Positions 1-9,591 are shown, counted from the stretch's first letter. The stretch is 13,249 bases of DNA from Thermoanaerobaculales bacterium (GCA_025456385.1 JALOKS010000036.1:1-13249), one strand, 5' to 3'. Translations and numbers: made by a program. Notes: generated from the sequence alone by a model not told the origin.

Positions 1-281
1 CGGCGTCGTGGGCGGAGACGGAGGGCAGCTACACCTCATCGACCGGCCGCGTCCAGGTCGCGCGGCGGGCTCTGGCGCCGGCGGCGCAGGCGCGTCCGGC
101 CTGGGAGCTGCTGCACCGCCTCGCGGTCGAGCTCGGGATCGACCAGGCGCGCGCGCTGTCGCCGCGCATTCTCTTCGCGGAGATGGCGGTCGCGGTGCCG
201 GCCTTCTCGGGGATCACCTGGGGACGGCTGCTCGGCGGCGCGGCCCTCGCCGTGCACGGGGAGGTGCCGGGTGGGGACTGA
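1..281 (+). CDS. nuoG: NADH-quinone oxidoreductase subunit G, C-terminal fragment (5' end outside window)
   Basis: The open frame runs from the window edge (first full codon at 3) to TGA at 279-281, giving about 92 C-terminal residues. It contains an A-E-T-E-G-S-Y-T-S-S-T-G-R-V-Q stretch. This matches the 'AE..GT.TN.EGRVQ' segment near the end of the molybdopterin-oxidoreductase-like domain of NuoG, where related oxidoreductases bind the pterin cofactor. After it comes an alanine-rich helical tail with a PAWELLHRLA segment. NuoG carries several Fe-S clusters in the peripheral arm of complex I and passes electrons from NuoF towards NuoI. The Fe-S-binding N-terminal half lies outside the window. 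The gene overlaps nuoH by 11 bases, which implies translational coupling. Its position directly before nuoH supports the call. Another molybdopterin-family oxidoreductase would look similar over so short a stretch. Confidence 0.82.
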   Translation, partial: ASWAETEGSYTSSTGRVQVARRALAPAAQARPAWELLHRLAVELGIDQARALSPRILFAEMAVAVPAFSGITWGRLLGGAALAVHGEVPGGD

Positions 282-1338
282 GGTGGTCGTCATCGCCCTC
301 AAGCTCGCCTTCGGCCTCGCCGTGCTGCTGACGACGGTGCCGATCATGGTCTGGGTCGAGCGCCGCGGCTCCGCCCTCATTCAGGACCGTCTCGGGCCGA
401 ACCGGGTCGGCCCTCTCGGCCTCCTGCAGCCAGTGGTCGACGTCATCAAGCTGGTCACGAAGGAGAACTTCCTGCCGTCCCGTGCGCAGGCCCCGATCTA
501 CCTCCTCGCCCCCGTGTTCGCGATCATCATCGCGCTCAGCACCTTCATCGCCGTGCCGATCGGCCCCGACGACGGGCTCACGCTCTTCGGCCGGCCCGTC
601 GACGGGCTGCTCGTCGCTCCCCACCTCGACATCGGCCTCCTCTACATCTTCGCGGTCGCCTCGCTGGGCGTCTACCCCCTGGTCCTGGCGGGCTGGGCAT
701 CGGCCAACAAGTTCTCCATGCACGGCGGCATCCGCGCCTCCGCGCAGGCGATCTCCTACGAGCTGGCGATGACCCTCGCGGTGGTCGGCGTCCTCATGGG
801 GGCGGGCTCGCTGCGTCTCGACGAGATCGTGCTCCAGCAGAGCGGGACCTGGCTCGGCATGCTGCCGCGGTGGAACGTCGTCGTGCAACCCCTGGGAGCC
901 CTCATCTTCGTCGTCGCCGTCTTCGCCGAGACCAACCGCCTGCCCTTCGATCTGCCCGAGGCCGAGGCCGAGCTGGTCGCCGGTTACCACACCGAGTACT
1001 CCTCCCTCTCCTTCGCCGCCTTCTACATGAGCGAGTACATCCACATGACCGTGGCCGCCGCGCTCGCAACCACTCTCTTTTTCGGCGGCTGGACCCTGCC
1101 GGGGATCGAGCTGCCCTTCGGCGGCTGGCCGCAGGCCCTGCTCGGGATGACGGTGTTCGGCCTCAAGGTGGCGCTGTTCCTGTGGTTCTTCGTCTGGGTG
1201 CGCTGGACGCTGCCCCGGTTCCGATTCGACCAGCTCATGGCCCTCGGCTGGAAGGTCATGCTGCCCCTGGCGGTGCTCAACTTCCTGTGGGTCGGGGTGG
1301 TCCTCGGCCTCGGGCTGATGGAGGAGGGACCGTGGTGA
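271..1338 (+). CDS. nuoH: NADH-quinone oxidoreductase subunit H
   Basis: The 355-residue, roughly eight-helix membrane subunit forms most of the quinone-binding chamber where the membrane and peripheral arms of complex I meet. Family signatures are clear: E30-R-R-G-S-A-L-I-Q-D-R-L-G-P-N-R-V-G-P at residues 30-48, and the acidic loop F218-A-E-T-N-R-L-P-F-D-L-P-E-A-E-A-E-L followed by V-A-G-Y-H-T-E-Y-S-S, whose Glu residues line the path coupling quinone chemistry to proton pumping. Length is normal for the family. The GTG start at 271 has a GGAGGTG SD (260-266) with about 6 bases of spacing, inside the end of nuoG. The gene overlaps the next one, nuoJ rather than the usual nuoI, by 7 bases. 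No truncation or missing key residue is visible. Confidence 0.97.
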   Translation: MGTEVVVIALKLAFGLAVLLTTVPIMVWVERRGSALIQDRLGPNRVGPLGLLQPVVDVIKLVTKENFLPSRAQAPIYLLAPVFAIIIALSTFIAVPIGPDDGLTLFGRPVDGLLVAPHLDIGLLYIFAVASLGVYPLVLAGWASANKFSMHGGIRASAQAISYELAMTLAVVGVLMGAGSLRLDEIVLQQSGTWLGMLPRWNVVVQPLGALIFVVAVFAETNRLPFDLPEAEAELVAGYHTEYSSLSFAAFYMSEYIHMTVAAALATTLFFGGWTLPGIELPFGGWPQALLGMTVFGLKVALFLWFFVWVRWTLPRFRFDQLMALGWKVMLPLAVLNFLWVGVVLGLGLMEEGPW

Positions 1339-1835
1339 CCTGGGTCTTCCTCGCAGCCGCGGCGGTGGCGGTCGTCTTCGCCTGCCTCGCCGTGGTGGTC
1401 CGCAACCCGATCCTCAACGTGCTGTCGCTGGTGATCGTCTTCTTCGCCATGGCCGCGATCTTCGCCCTCCTCGGCATGGACTTCCTGGCCGCGATCCAGG
1501 TCATCGTCTACTCCGGGGCGATCCTCGTCCTCTTCCTCTTCGTCGTCATGCTGCTCAACATCCCGCGCCTCGGACGACTCGGCAGCGGCCGCCCATTCCA
1601 GGCCCTGCTCGGCTCTCTCCTCGCCGCGTTCCTCGGCGGACTGCTCCTGGCCGCCGCCGCCCTGCTCCCCGCCGGGCTCGGGGCGGTGCTCCCGGGTGCC
1701 GCCGCGGGCGGTACCGCCGTCCCCATCGGGCGGGCCCTGATCAGCTCCCACCTCTTCGTCTTCGAGTTCATCACCCTGCTCCTGGCGGCCGCGATCGTCG
1801 GCGCGGTCTACCTCGGCGAGCGGGAGCTGCAATGA
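1332..1835 (+). CDS. nuoJ: NADH-quinone oxidoreductase subunit J
   Basis: The 167-residue hydrophobic protein has about five transmembrane helices. The diagnostic stretch is the third helix, V-I-V-Y-S-G-A-I-L-V-L-F-L-F-V-V-M-L-L-N, at residues 57-76; its Tyr60 corresponds to the conserved Tyr59 region of E. coli NuoJ, whose pi-bulge is thought to rotate during coupling. NuoJ links the NuoH quinone module to the antiporter-like subunits. Two tandem GTG codons (1332 and 1335) could serve as start. I chose 1332 because a GGAGGAGGG purine run (1320-1328) lies upstream, but 1335 is equally possible. The start lies within the end of nuoH (GTGGTGA junction) and the stop overlaps nuoK as ATGA. The open frame extends far upstream through nuoH, but that part is only a shadow of nuoH. 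Confidence 0.94.
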   Translation: MVTWVFLAAAAVAVVFACLAVVVRNPILNVLSLVIVFFAMAAIFALLGMDFLAAIQVIVYSGAILVLFLFVVMLLNIPRLGRLGSGRPFQALLGSLLAAFLGGLLLAAAALLPAGLGAVLPGAAAGGTAVPIGRALISSHLFVFEFITLLLAAAIVGAVYLGERELQ

Positions 1836-2176
1836 CCGCGGAGCTGGTGCCGATCCCCTTCACCTGGGTCCTGGCGCTGTCGGCGGTGCTGTTCGCGATC
1901 GGCACTCTCGGCGTCATGCTGCGGCGAAACGCCATCGCCATCTTCCTGTCCCTGGAGGTGATGCTGAACTCGGCCAACCTCGCGTTCGCCGCCTTCGCCT
2001 ACCGCTTCGGCGCCGTGCACGTGGCCGCCGCCGCCGCCCTCGACGGCCAGATCTTCATCTTCTTCGTCATTGCCGTCGCCGCTGCCGAGGCCACTGTCGG
2101 CCTCGCCCTCTTCATCGCGCTGTACCGCCTCAGGGAAACCATCGATGTCGACCGCTTCAACATCCTCCGCTGGTAG
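1832..2176 (+). CDS. nuoK: NADH-quinone oxidoreductase subunit K
   Basis: This 114-residue, three-helix protein is the MrpC-like subunit of complex I. It carries the two buried glutamates of the central hydrophilic axis: Glu42 in L-S-L-E-V-M-L-N-S-A-N-L-A-F (E. coli Glu36) and Glu86 in A-V-A-A-A-E-A-T-V-G-L-A-L-F (E. coli Glu72). Both are needed for proton pumping in characterised enzymes. It is slightly longer than the usual 100 or so residues because of a short N-terminal extension. The ATG at 1832 overlaps the nuoJ stop (ATGA), a classic reinitiation junction, with only a weak GGGAG upstream. Nine bases separate it from nuoL. Confidence 0.97.
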   Translation: MTAELVPIPFTWVLALSAVLFAIGTLGVMLRRNAIAIFLSLEVMLNSANLAFAAFAYRFGAVHVAAAAALDGQIFIFFVIAVAAAEATVGLALFIALYRLRETIDVDRFNILRW

Positions 2177-2185
2177 GCGCGGCTG

Positions 2186-4171
<1,986 letters not shown>

Positions 4172-4182
4172 CGGGGGAGGCG

Positions 4183-5679
4183 ATGGTCGACGATCACCTG
4201 CTCTCCATCGTCCTCATCGCGCCGGCCGCCTTCGCCGTCGTGCTGCTGCCGATCCCGCGGCGCTGGCGGAAGGTGCACCGGGTGCTGACGATCATCGCCT
4301 CGTCGCTGATGTTCGCCTTCTCGCTCCGCCTGTGGACCGCCTTCGACGCGGACGAGCCGGGCTTCCAGCTCGCCGAGCGGCTGCCATGGATTCCTCAGCT
4401 CGGCATCAGCTACCACATCGCGGTCGACGGCATCTCGATCCTGCTCGTCCTGCTGACCACCCTCCTCCTGCCGGTGGTGGTCCTCGCCGCCTGGCGGCTG
4501 AACATCGAGCACATCAAGTCGCTGCACATCTCCCTCCTGCTCCTGACCACGGGGATGATCGGCACCTTCGTCGCCGTCGACCTCTTCCTCTTCTACGTCG
4601 TGTGGGAGATCACCCTCATCCCGATGTACTTCATCATCGGCGTGTGGGGCGGGCCGCGGCGCATCTACGCCGCCGTCAAGTTCTTCATCTTCACCATGGT
4701 CGGGTCGGTGCTGATGCTCGTCGCCGTTCTCTACCTGGCCTGGTTCCACCACCTCCAGACCGGCGCCTGGTCCTACGACTATACGGAGCTTCTCACCACG
4801 GCCCCCCTGCTCCCCGTCACGGGCGGCCTGCTCGCACCCGGCCTGCTGGTCTTCGCCGCCTTCGGCCTCGCCTTCGCGATCAAGGTGCCGGTCTTCCCCT
4901 TCCACACCTGGCTGCCCGACGCCCACGTCGAAGCTCCGACCACCGGCTCGGTCATACTCGCCGGCGTTCTCCTCAAGATGGGCGCCTACGGCTTCCTGCG
5001 CTTCAACCGCGGTCTCCTGCCCGCGGCCTGGGAGGCCTGCGTGCCGCTGCTGACCGCGCTGGCGGTGGTCGGCATCATCTACGGCGCCCTGGTGGCGATG
5101 GTCCAGGCGGACGTCAAGAAGCTGGTCGCCTACTCGTCCGTGAGCCACATGGGCTTCGTCATGCTGGGCCTCGCCGCGGGAGGCCAGGCCGCCACCCAGG
5201 GCGCGATCCTGCAGATGGTCAACCACGGCCTCTCCACCGGCGGGCTCTTCCTCCTCGTCGGCATGCTCTACCAGCGCCGCCACACCAGGATGATCGCGGA
5301 CTTCGGCGGCCTCGCGCACGAGATGCCGGTCTTCACCGGCGTCTTCCTGATCGTCACGCTGTCGTCGATCGGCCTGCCGGGCCTCAACGGATTCGTCGGC
5401 GAGTTCCTGATCCTCGCCGGCTCCTGGTCCCGCGCTCCGGTGGCGGTCGCCTTGGCGGGCCTCGGCATCATCCTCGGCGCCGTGTACATGCTGTGGACGG
5501 TGCAGCGCGTCTTCTGGGGCCCGCTCGCGAACGAGGCCAACCGCCTGCTCCCCGACCTCACCGTCCGCGAGCTCTTCGTGATGCTGCCTCTGCTGGTCCT
5601 GATCGTGTGGATCGGCGTCCACCCCGGTACCTTCCTGTCGCCCACGGAGGCCGCCGTGCGGCTGCTCCTGGGGCGTTGA
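4183..5679 (+). CDS. nuoM: NADH-quinone oxidoreductase subunit M (antiporter-like)
   Basis: The protein has 498 residues and about 14 helices, and is the middle antiporter-like subunit of complex I. Key residues are Glu142 in V-V-W-E-I-T-L-I-P-M-Y-F (E. coli Glu144) and Lys234 in F-A-I-K-V-P-V-F-P-F-H-T-W-L-P-D-A-H (E. coli Lys234), followed by the matching V-E-A-P-T-T-G-S-V-I-L-A-G helix. The start is uncertain. I chose ATG at 4183, where the GGGGGAGG run (4173-4180) can act as SD only at short spacing. GTG at 4165 or 4168 would overlap the nuoL stop in the same GTGGTGA arrangement seen at nuoH/nuoJ, but has no SD. The difference is at most six residues. The gene is intact and follows nuoL as in standard nuo operons. 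Confidence 0.97.
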   Translation: MVDDHLLSIVLIAPAAFAVVLLPIPRRWRKVHRVLTIIASSLMFAFSLRLWTAFDADEPGFQLAERLPWIPQLGISYHIAVDGISILLVLLTTLLLPVVVLAAWRLNIEHIKSLHISLLLLTTGMIGTFVAVDLFLFYVVWEITLIPMYFIIGVWGGPRRIYAAVKFFIFTMVGSVLMLVAVLYLAWFHHLQTGAWSYDYTELLTTAPLLPVTGGLLAPGLLVFAAFGLAFAIKVPVFPFHTWLPDAHVEAPTTGSVILAGVLLKMGAYGFLRFNRGLLPAAWEACVPLLTALAVVGIIYGALVAMVQADVKKLVAYSSVSHMGFVMLGLAAGGQAATQGAILQMVNHGLSTGGLFLLVGMLYQRRHTRMIADFGGLAHEMPVFTGVFLIVTLSSIGLPGLNGFVGEFLILAGSWSRAPVAVALAGLGIILGAVYMLWTVQRVFWGPLANEANRLLPDLTVRELFVMLPLLVLIVWIGVHPGTFLSPTEAAVRLLLGR

Positions 5680-5694
5680 GCGAAAGGACTGCGG

Positions 5695-7143
5695 ATGCCG
5701 AGCCCCATCCACACCGACCTCCTCGCCGTCGCACCGCAGGTCATCCTGACCCTGGCGGCCGGCCTCCTGCTCCTCATCGAGGCCTTCCTGCCCGGGCTTC
5801 GGCGCGCGCTCTCCGAGCTCGGGATGCTGGCGGTCGCCGGCGCCGCCTGGGCACGGCTCGCGCTCCCCACGCCGGGCCTGGTCTGGAGCGGCACGCTGCG
5901 CGTCGATGAGCTCGCGGCCTTCGTCGATCTCTACATCCTCGCGGCGCTCTTCCTGACCCTCTGGATGGCGGGGCCCTTCCTGCGACGGAACGACAGCGAG
6001 CGCGGCGAGTTCTACGTCCTCGCCCTCTTCGCCGCCGTCGGGGCCATGGTGATGGCGAGCGCCGTCAACCTGCTGACCGTCTTCCTCGGCCTCGAGCTGC
6101 TGTCGATCCCGCTCTACGTGCTCAACGCCTTCTTCCGCCGCAGCGTCATCAGCCTCGAGGCCGGCCTCAAGTACTTCGTCGTCGGCGCCTTCGCCTCCGC
6201 CTTCGTGCTGTACGGGATGGCTCTTCTCTACGGAGCGACGGCGAGCACCGACCTCGCCGTGATCGTCGCCGTGATCGCCGCGGGAGCGGCTCTCGACCCG
6301 CTCGTCGCCATCGGTCTCGCCATGGTCGTCGCCGGCCTCGCCTTCAAGCTCGCGGTGGTTCCCGCCCACGCCTGGGCGCCCGATGTCTACCAGGGGTCGC
6401 CGACGCCGGTGACGGCCTTTCTCTCGGTGGTGCCGAAGGGCGCGGCGCTGATCGTCCTCCTGCGGCTCGCCGAGGGCATGGACCTGGCGCGGCTGTCGGC
6501 GGGCTGGGTGGTGGCGATCGCCGGCATGGCGGTCGCGTCGCAGACCCTCGGCAACCTGATCGCGCTCGTCCAGCGCGACGTCAAGCGGATGCTCGCCTAC
6601 TCCGGCATCGCCCACATGGGCTACGCCCTGGTGGCCGTGCTGGTCGGCGGTCCCGACGGCGCGAGCGCCGTGCTCGTCTACCTGGTCGCGTACACCTTCA
6701 TGAACATGGGGGCCTTCGCGGCCCTCGCCCTGCTCTCCGAGCGCGACGACCGCCCGCACCTCATTCGCGACCTCGAGGGCCAGGGCTACCACCGCCAGCT
6801 CGCCGCCCTGACCCTCACGACCTGCCTGTTCTCGCTCGCCGGCATGCCGCCCTTCGTCGGCTTCACTGCCAAGTTCGCGGTCTTCCGCGCCGCCGTCAAC
6901 CATGGCTTCGTCTGGCTCGCGGTGGTCGGCGTCGCCAACTCGCTGCTATCCGCCGCCTACTACCTTCGGGTAATCTACGCTCTGTACATGAAGCCGCTGC
7001 CGGAGCGGGCGCCGGAGCTCCAGCCCTCGCTTCCGATCGCGGCAACCGCGACCGTCGCGGCGCTCGGGGTCCTCGCGCTCGGTCTCTACCCGACCGCCCT
7101 CCTCGACGCAGCGGCGGCCGTCATCACGAGCATCACGAGGTGA
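5695..7143 (+). CDS. nuoN: NADH-quinone oxidoreductase subunit N (antiporter-like)
   Basis: The 482-residue polytopic protein is the third antiporter-like pump subunit, next to NuoK in the assembled complex. It shows Glu134 in L-G-L-E-L-L-S-I-P-L-Y-V-L (E. coli Glu133) and Lys218 in F-K-L-A-V-V-P-A-H-A-W-A-P-D-V-Y-Q-G (E. coli Lys217), then S-P-T-P-V-T-A-F-L-S-V-V-P-K typical of NuoN rather than NuoL or NuoM. A Q-R-D-V-K-R-M-L-A-Y-S-G-I-A-H helix is also present. The ATG at 5695 has an AAAGGA SD (5683-5688) six bases upstream, and 15 bases separate it from nuoM. The stop codon lies inside the SD of rex. Nothing is truncated or unusual in the protein. Confidence 0.98.
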   Translation: MPSPIHTDLLAVAPQVILTLAAGLLLLIEAFLPGLRRALSELGMLAVAGAAWARLALPTPGLVWSGTLRVDELAAFVDLYILAALFLTLWMAGPFLRRNDSERGEFYVLALFAAVGAMVMASAVNLLTVFLGLELLSIPLYVLNAFFRRSVISLEAGLKYFVVGAFASAFVLYGMALLYGATASTDLAVIVAVIAAGAALDPLVAIGLAMVVAGLAFKLAVVPAHAWAPDVYQGSPTPVTAFLSVVPKGAALIVLLRLAEGMDLARLSAGWVVAIAGMAVASQTLGNLIALVQRDVKRMLAYSGIAHMGYALVAVLVGGPDGASAVLVYLVAYTFMNMGAFAALALLSERDDRPHLIRDLEGQGYHRQLAALTLTTCLFSLAGMPPFVGFTAKFAVFRAAVNHGFVWLAVVGVANSLLSAAYYLRVIYALYMKPLPERAPELQPSLPIAATATVAALGVLALGLYPTALLDAAAAVITSITR

Positions 7144-7146
7144 TAC

Positions 7147-7803
7147 ATGGCGGCCTACAAACGTCACATCGACACCGACAGCATCTCCGAGCTGACGATC
7201 TCCCGCCTGTCGATCTACCTCCGCTGCGTCGACCAGCTGCTGGAGGCCGGTCTCGAGACCGTCTCCAGCCAGGAGCTGGCCAAACGCTTCAATCTCAACT
7301 CGGCGCAGATCCGCAAGGACCTCGCCTACTTCGGCGAGTTCGGCGTGCGCGGGGTGGGCTACAACGTTCGTGAGCTCCGCCAGTACATCATCGAGATCCT
7401 CGGCCTCGACCGCGAGCGGAGGTTGGTGATCGTCGGCGCCGGCAACCTCGGCCTGGCCCTCTGCCACTACTCGGGTTTCTCGAAGGGGAACTTCCTGGTC
7501 GTCGGCGTCCTCGACTCCGACCCGACGCGCATCGGCGACGCAACGCCGGCCGGCCTTCTGGTCGAGGACGCCGAGCGGCTGCCCGAGATCGTCACCCAGC
7601 GCCGGGTCGACATCGGGGTCATCACGACCACCCCGGCGGCCGCCCAGGCCGTGTGCGATCGCATGGTCCAGGCCGGGCTGCGGACGGTGCTCAACTTCGC
7701 GCCGACCCGGGTCCGCGCGCCGGAGCACGTGCTCGCGAAGACCGTCGATCTCAAGGTCCACCTCGAGGAGCTGAGCTTCTTCCTGGCGCATGCGGGCGGC
7801 TGA
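7147..7803 (+). CDS. rex: Redox-sensing transcriptional repressor Rex
   Basis: The 218-residue protein matches Rex along its whole length. An N-terminal winged helix includes S-S-Q-E-L-A-K-R-F-N-L-N-S-A-Q-I-R-K-D-L, then the wing F-G-E-F-G-V-R-G-V-G-Y. A Rossmann NAD(H)-binding fold follows with V-I-V-G-A-G-N-L-G (GxGxxG at residues 97-102) and G-V-I-T-T-T-P-A-A-A-Q. The C-terminal helix L-E-E-L-S-F-F-L swaps between subunits of the dimer. In known Rex proteins NADH binding releases DNA, derepressing respiratory and fermentative genes. Translation should be efficient: GAGGTGAT (7137-7144) is an extended SD that overlaps the nuoN stop, with six bases from GAGG to the ATG. Being last in the nuo operon suggests a feedback sensor of the NADH pool that complex I consumes. 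No Rex-type operator (TTGTGA..TCACAA) was seen in this window; the nuo promoter lies outside it. Confidence 0.96.
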   Translation: MAAYKRHIDTDSISELTISRLSIYLRCVDQLLEAGLETVSSQELAKRFNLNSAQIRKDLAYFGEFGVRGVGYNVRELRQYIIEILGLDRERRLVIVGAGNLGLALCHYSGFSKGNFLVVGVLDSDPTRIGDATPAGLLVEDAERLPEIVTQRRVDIGVITTTPAAAQAVCDRMVQAGLRTVLNFAPTRVRAPEHVLAKTVDLKVHLEELSFFLAHAGG

Positions 7804-7828
7804 GCCGGTTTGCTCGCCTGCCCGGGTC

Positions 7829-7845
7829 GTCGGAACCGTTCCGAC
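7829..7845. promoter_or_regulatory. 17-base palindrome, possible operator or short hairpin
   Basis: GTCGGAAC-C-GTTCCGAC has perfect 8-base arms around one central base. It lies 26 bases after the rex stop and about 63 bases upstream of the kinase -10 candidate. The symmetry suits a dimeric regulator. As RNA it could also form a 7-bp hairpin with a CCG loop, but no U-tract follows, so it is not a standard intrinsic terminator. It does not resemble the Rex consensus. The binding protein is unknown. Confidence 0.4.
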
Positions 7846-7862
7846 ACGCCGACGGCGCCGAC

Positions 7863-7887
7863 CCACCGCTGCGGACCCCGGCGGTGG
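7863..7887. other. GC-rich inverted repeat in the rex-kinase spacer
   Basis: CCACCGC (7863-7869) and GCGGTGG (7881-7887) form perfect 7-base arms around an 11-base loop. It could be a U-less transcription end for the nuo-rex operon or a structure upstream of the kinase promoter. Short arms of this kind arise easily in sequence this GC-rich, so I give it little weight. Confidence 0.25.
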
Positions 7888-7907
7888 CGCCGCGATCGAG
7901 ATTCCGT

Positions 7908-7920
7908 TACAGTGACGCCG
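7908..7920 (+). promoter_or_regulatory. Candidate -10 element (TACAGT) of a leaderless kinase transcript
   Basis: TACAGT (7908-7913) fits the TAnnnT form of a -10 hexamer and ends 7 bases before the kinase ATG. That places a predicted transcription start at or next to the start codon. No SD is present in GACGCCG, the bases between. The -35 region at 17-base spacing (TGGCGC) is poor. Support comes mainly from the same arrangement upstream of the TPR gene, the glycosyltransferase and the small membrane protein. Confidence 0.5.
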
Positions 7921-9591
7921 ATGAACGCGCCAGCCACGATCGGCAAGTACGAGGTCATCCAGCAGATCGCGGTCGGAGGCTTCGGCGTCATCTACAAGGG
8001 CTGGGACCCCTTCATCAAGCGCACCGTCGCCATCAAGATGTGCGCCACGCCCGACGACGAGGTGCGGCAGCGCTTCCAGCAGGAGGCGCAGTTCGTCGGC
8101 AACCTCGTGCACCGCAACATCACCCTGGTCTTCGACTACGGCGTCGAGGACGGCGTCCCGTACATCGTCCAGGAGTTCCTCTCCGGATACGACCTTGACG
8201 AGCTCCTCAAGGCCGGCGTGATCGGCGACGAGAGCTCGGTGGTCTCGATCCTCATTCAGGTCTGCGAGGGTCTCGACTTCGCGCACCAGCGGGGCATCGT
8301 GCACCGCGACATCAAACCCTCGAACATCCGTCTGCTCGAGGACGGCACGGTCAAGATCATGGACTTCGGGATCGCGAAGTCGATCCTGGCGGCATCGAAG
8401 CTGACCCAGACCGGAATCGCACTCGGCACCGCCGGCTACCTCGCGCCCGAGCAGATCCAGGGGCGGCCGATCGACGCCCGGACCGACATCTTCGCGCTCG
8501 GGGTGGTCGCCTTCGAGCTCTCGACGGGGGTGCGGCCCTTCGAGAGCGCGACCCTGTCCAACGTCCTCTACAAGATCCTCAACGAGGAGCCGCAGATCCC
8601 CGCCGAGGCCGACTCGAGGTGCTCCCCCGAGATCACGGCGATCATCCGCCGCTGCATGGCCAAGGAGCCGGCCGACCGCTACCAGGGGGCGGAGGAGATC
8701 CTCGTCGACCTGCGGCGGCTGGCCGCCAGGGGCGCGCCGGACGTGGTCACCACCAAGGAGCTCACGACCGGCGTCCTGCGGCAGGTGATCGGCAACATGG
8801 GCCACCCGCGTCCGGAGCTCGCCGACGACACCACCCGCCGGGTGGCGACGCCGCGCTCGGCGCCGGCGGCGCCGTCGACTCCCCAGAGCGCGCGGCTGGA
8901 GCGGACTCCCGAGCCGCCCTCGTCACAGCCTCCCCGCCACAGCCCGGTGGCGCGGATCTTCGCCTCTCTGCTGCTCGTCCTCGCCGCCGCCGGCGGAACT
9001 CTGTACCTCTCCAATGACGCGCAGCGCCTCGTCTTCGGCGAGGCCGGCGCCCCGTGGGTCGCGACCCCGACGCCGACGATCACCCCGACGCCGACGATCA
9101 CGCCGACACGCACCGTCACGCCGACGCAGACGCCGGAGCCGAGCCCGACCGCCACCCCGGCGCCGGTCCCGGTACGCTTGATCGTCGACCCGCCAGCCGA
9201 GGTCCTGGTCGACGGCCGCCGCTTCGGCGAGGGGCGCACCGCGGGCGGCACGGTGCGGTTGACGCCCGGCGTGCACACCTTCACGCTGACCATCCCTGAC
9301 TTTCCGCCCACGACCCTCAGGCGCGAGGTCGCTCCCGGCACCGATCGGCTGTCGCTGACCCTCGAGGTCGGCCAGCTCTCGGTGCTCGTCGACCCGGCGG
9401 CGCCGCCCGGCGGCATCGCCTTTCTCGACGGCAACGCTCTCGGCCCCGTGCCGCTGGTGCGCGTCAAGGTCCAGGCCGGCGAGCATGAGCTGGTGGTGCG
9501 CTGGGACGGCAGGGCGCCGTTCCGCAGCACCGTGACCGTGCCCCGCATGCCCAACCCGGGCCTGCGCGTGGTCGTCGCGCCGCCCCCCTGA
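7921..9591 (+). CDS. Membrane-anchored Ser/Thr protein kinase with two PEGA-like domains
   Basis: The 556-residue Hanks-type kinase has all catalytic motifs in order: glycine loop V-G-G-F-G-V at 18-23, Lys39 (V-A-I-K), Glu55, H-R-D-I-K-P-S-N at 128-135 (catalytic Asp130), D-F-G at 148-150, and a Thr-bearing activation loop ending G-Y-L-A-P-E-Q. It is an RD kinase and should be active. After a Pro/Ser-rich juxtamembrane stretch, one transmembrane helix (about 345-363) leads to a Thr/Pro repeat linker (about 381-417). Two PEGA-like beta repeats follow (about 418-483 and 484-553), each with a V-D-G or L-D-G turn. The kinase faces the cytoplasm and the PEGA part should lie outside. PEGA domains are thought to bind envelope surface components, so an envelope-sensing role is likely, but the ligand and substrate are unknown. 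ATG 7921 is preferred over an in-frame TTG at 7810 because kinase homology begins just after it and a -10 candidate precedes it. Confidence 0.93.
   Translation: MNAPATIGKYEVIQQIAVGGFGVIYKGWDPFIKRTVAIKMCATPDDEVRQRFQQEAQFVGNLVHRNITLVFDYGVEDGVPYIVQEFLSGYDLDELLKAGVIGDESSVVSILIQVCEGLDFAHQRGIVHRDIKPSNIRLLEDGTVKIMDFGIAKSILAASKLTQTGIALGTAGYLAPEQIQGRPIDARTDIFALGVVAFELSTGVRPFESATLSNVLYKILNEEPQIPAEADSRCSPEITAIIRRCMAKEPADRYQGAEEILVDLRRLAARGAPDVVTTKELTTGVLRQVIGNMGHPRPELADDTTRRVATPRSAPAAPSTPQSARLERTPEPPSSQPPRHSPVARIFASLLLVLAAAGGTLYLSNDAQRLVFGEAGAPWVATPTPTITPTPTITPTRTVTPTQTPEPSPTATPAPVPVRLIVDPPAEVLVDGRRFGEGRTAGGTVRLTPGVHTFTLTIPDFPPTTLRREVAPGTDRLSLTLEVGQLSVLVDPAAPPGGIAFLDGNALGPVPLVRVKVQAGEHELVVRWDGRAPFRSTVTVPRMPNPGLRVVVAPPP
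9064..9099 (+). repeat. Two perfect 18-base tandem repeats coding the Thr-Pro linker
   Basis: ACCCCGACGCCGACGATC occurs twice head-to-tail (9064-9081 and 9082-9099), each coding T-P-T-P-T-I. A degenerate third copy follows at 9100-9117 (T-P-T-R-T-V). Perfect nucleotide identity suggests recent slippage or duplication, so linker length between the membrane and the PEGA domains may vary between strains. Confidence 0.85.

Noticed and set aside
7810..7920. Kinase start at TTG 7810
   Set aside because: The 37 added residues are Arg/Pro-rich without homology and span the spacer, the palindrome region and the -10 candidate.
7804..7920. Rex operator in the rex-kinase spacer
   Set aside because: No TTGTGA..TCACAA-like sequence is present; the palindrome there has a different sequence.
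6946..8805. 619-residue minus-strand open frame opposite nuoN, rex and the kinase
   Set aside because: It spans three well-supported genes and a spacer; its length reflects scarcity of stop codons in GC-rich DNA.
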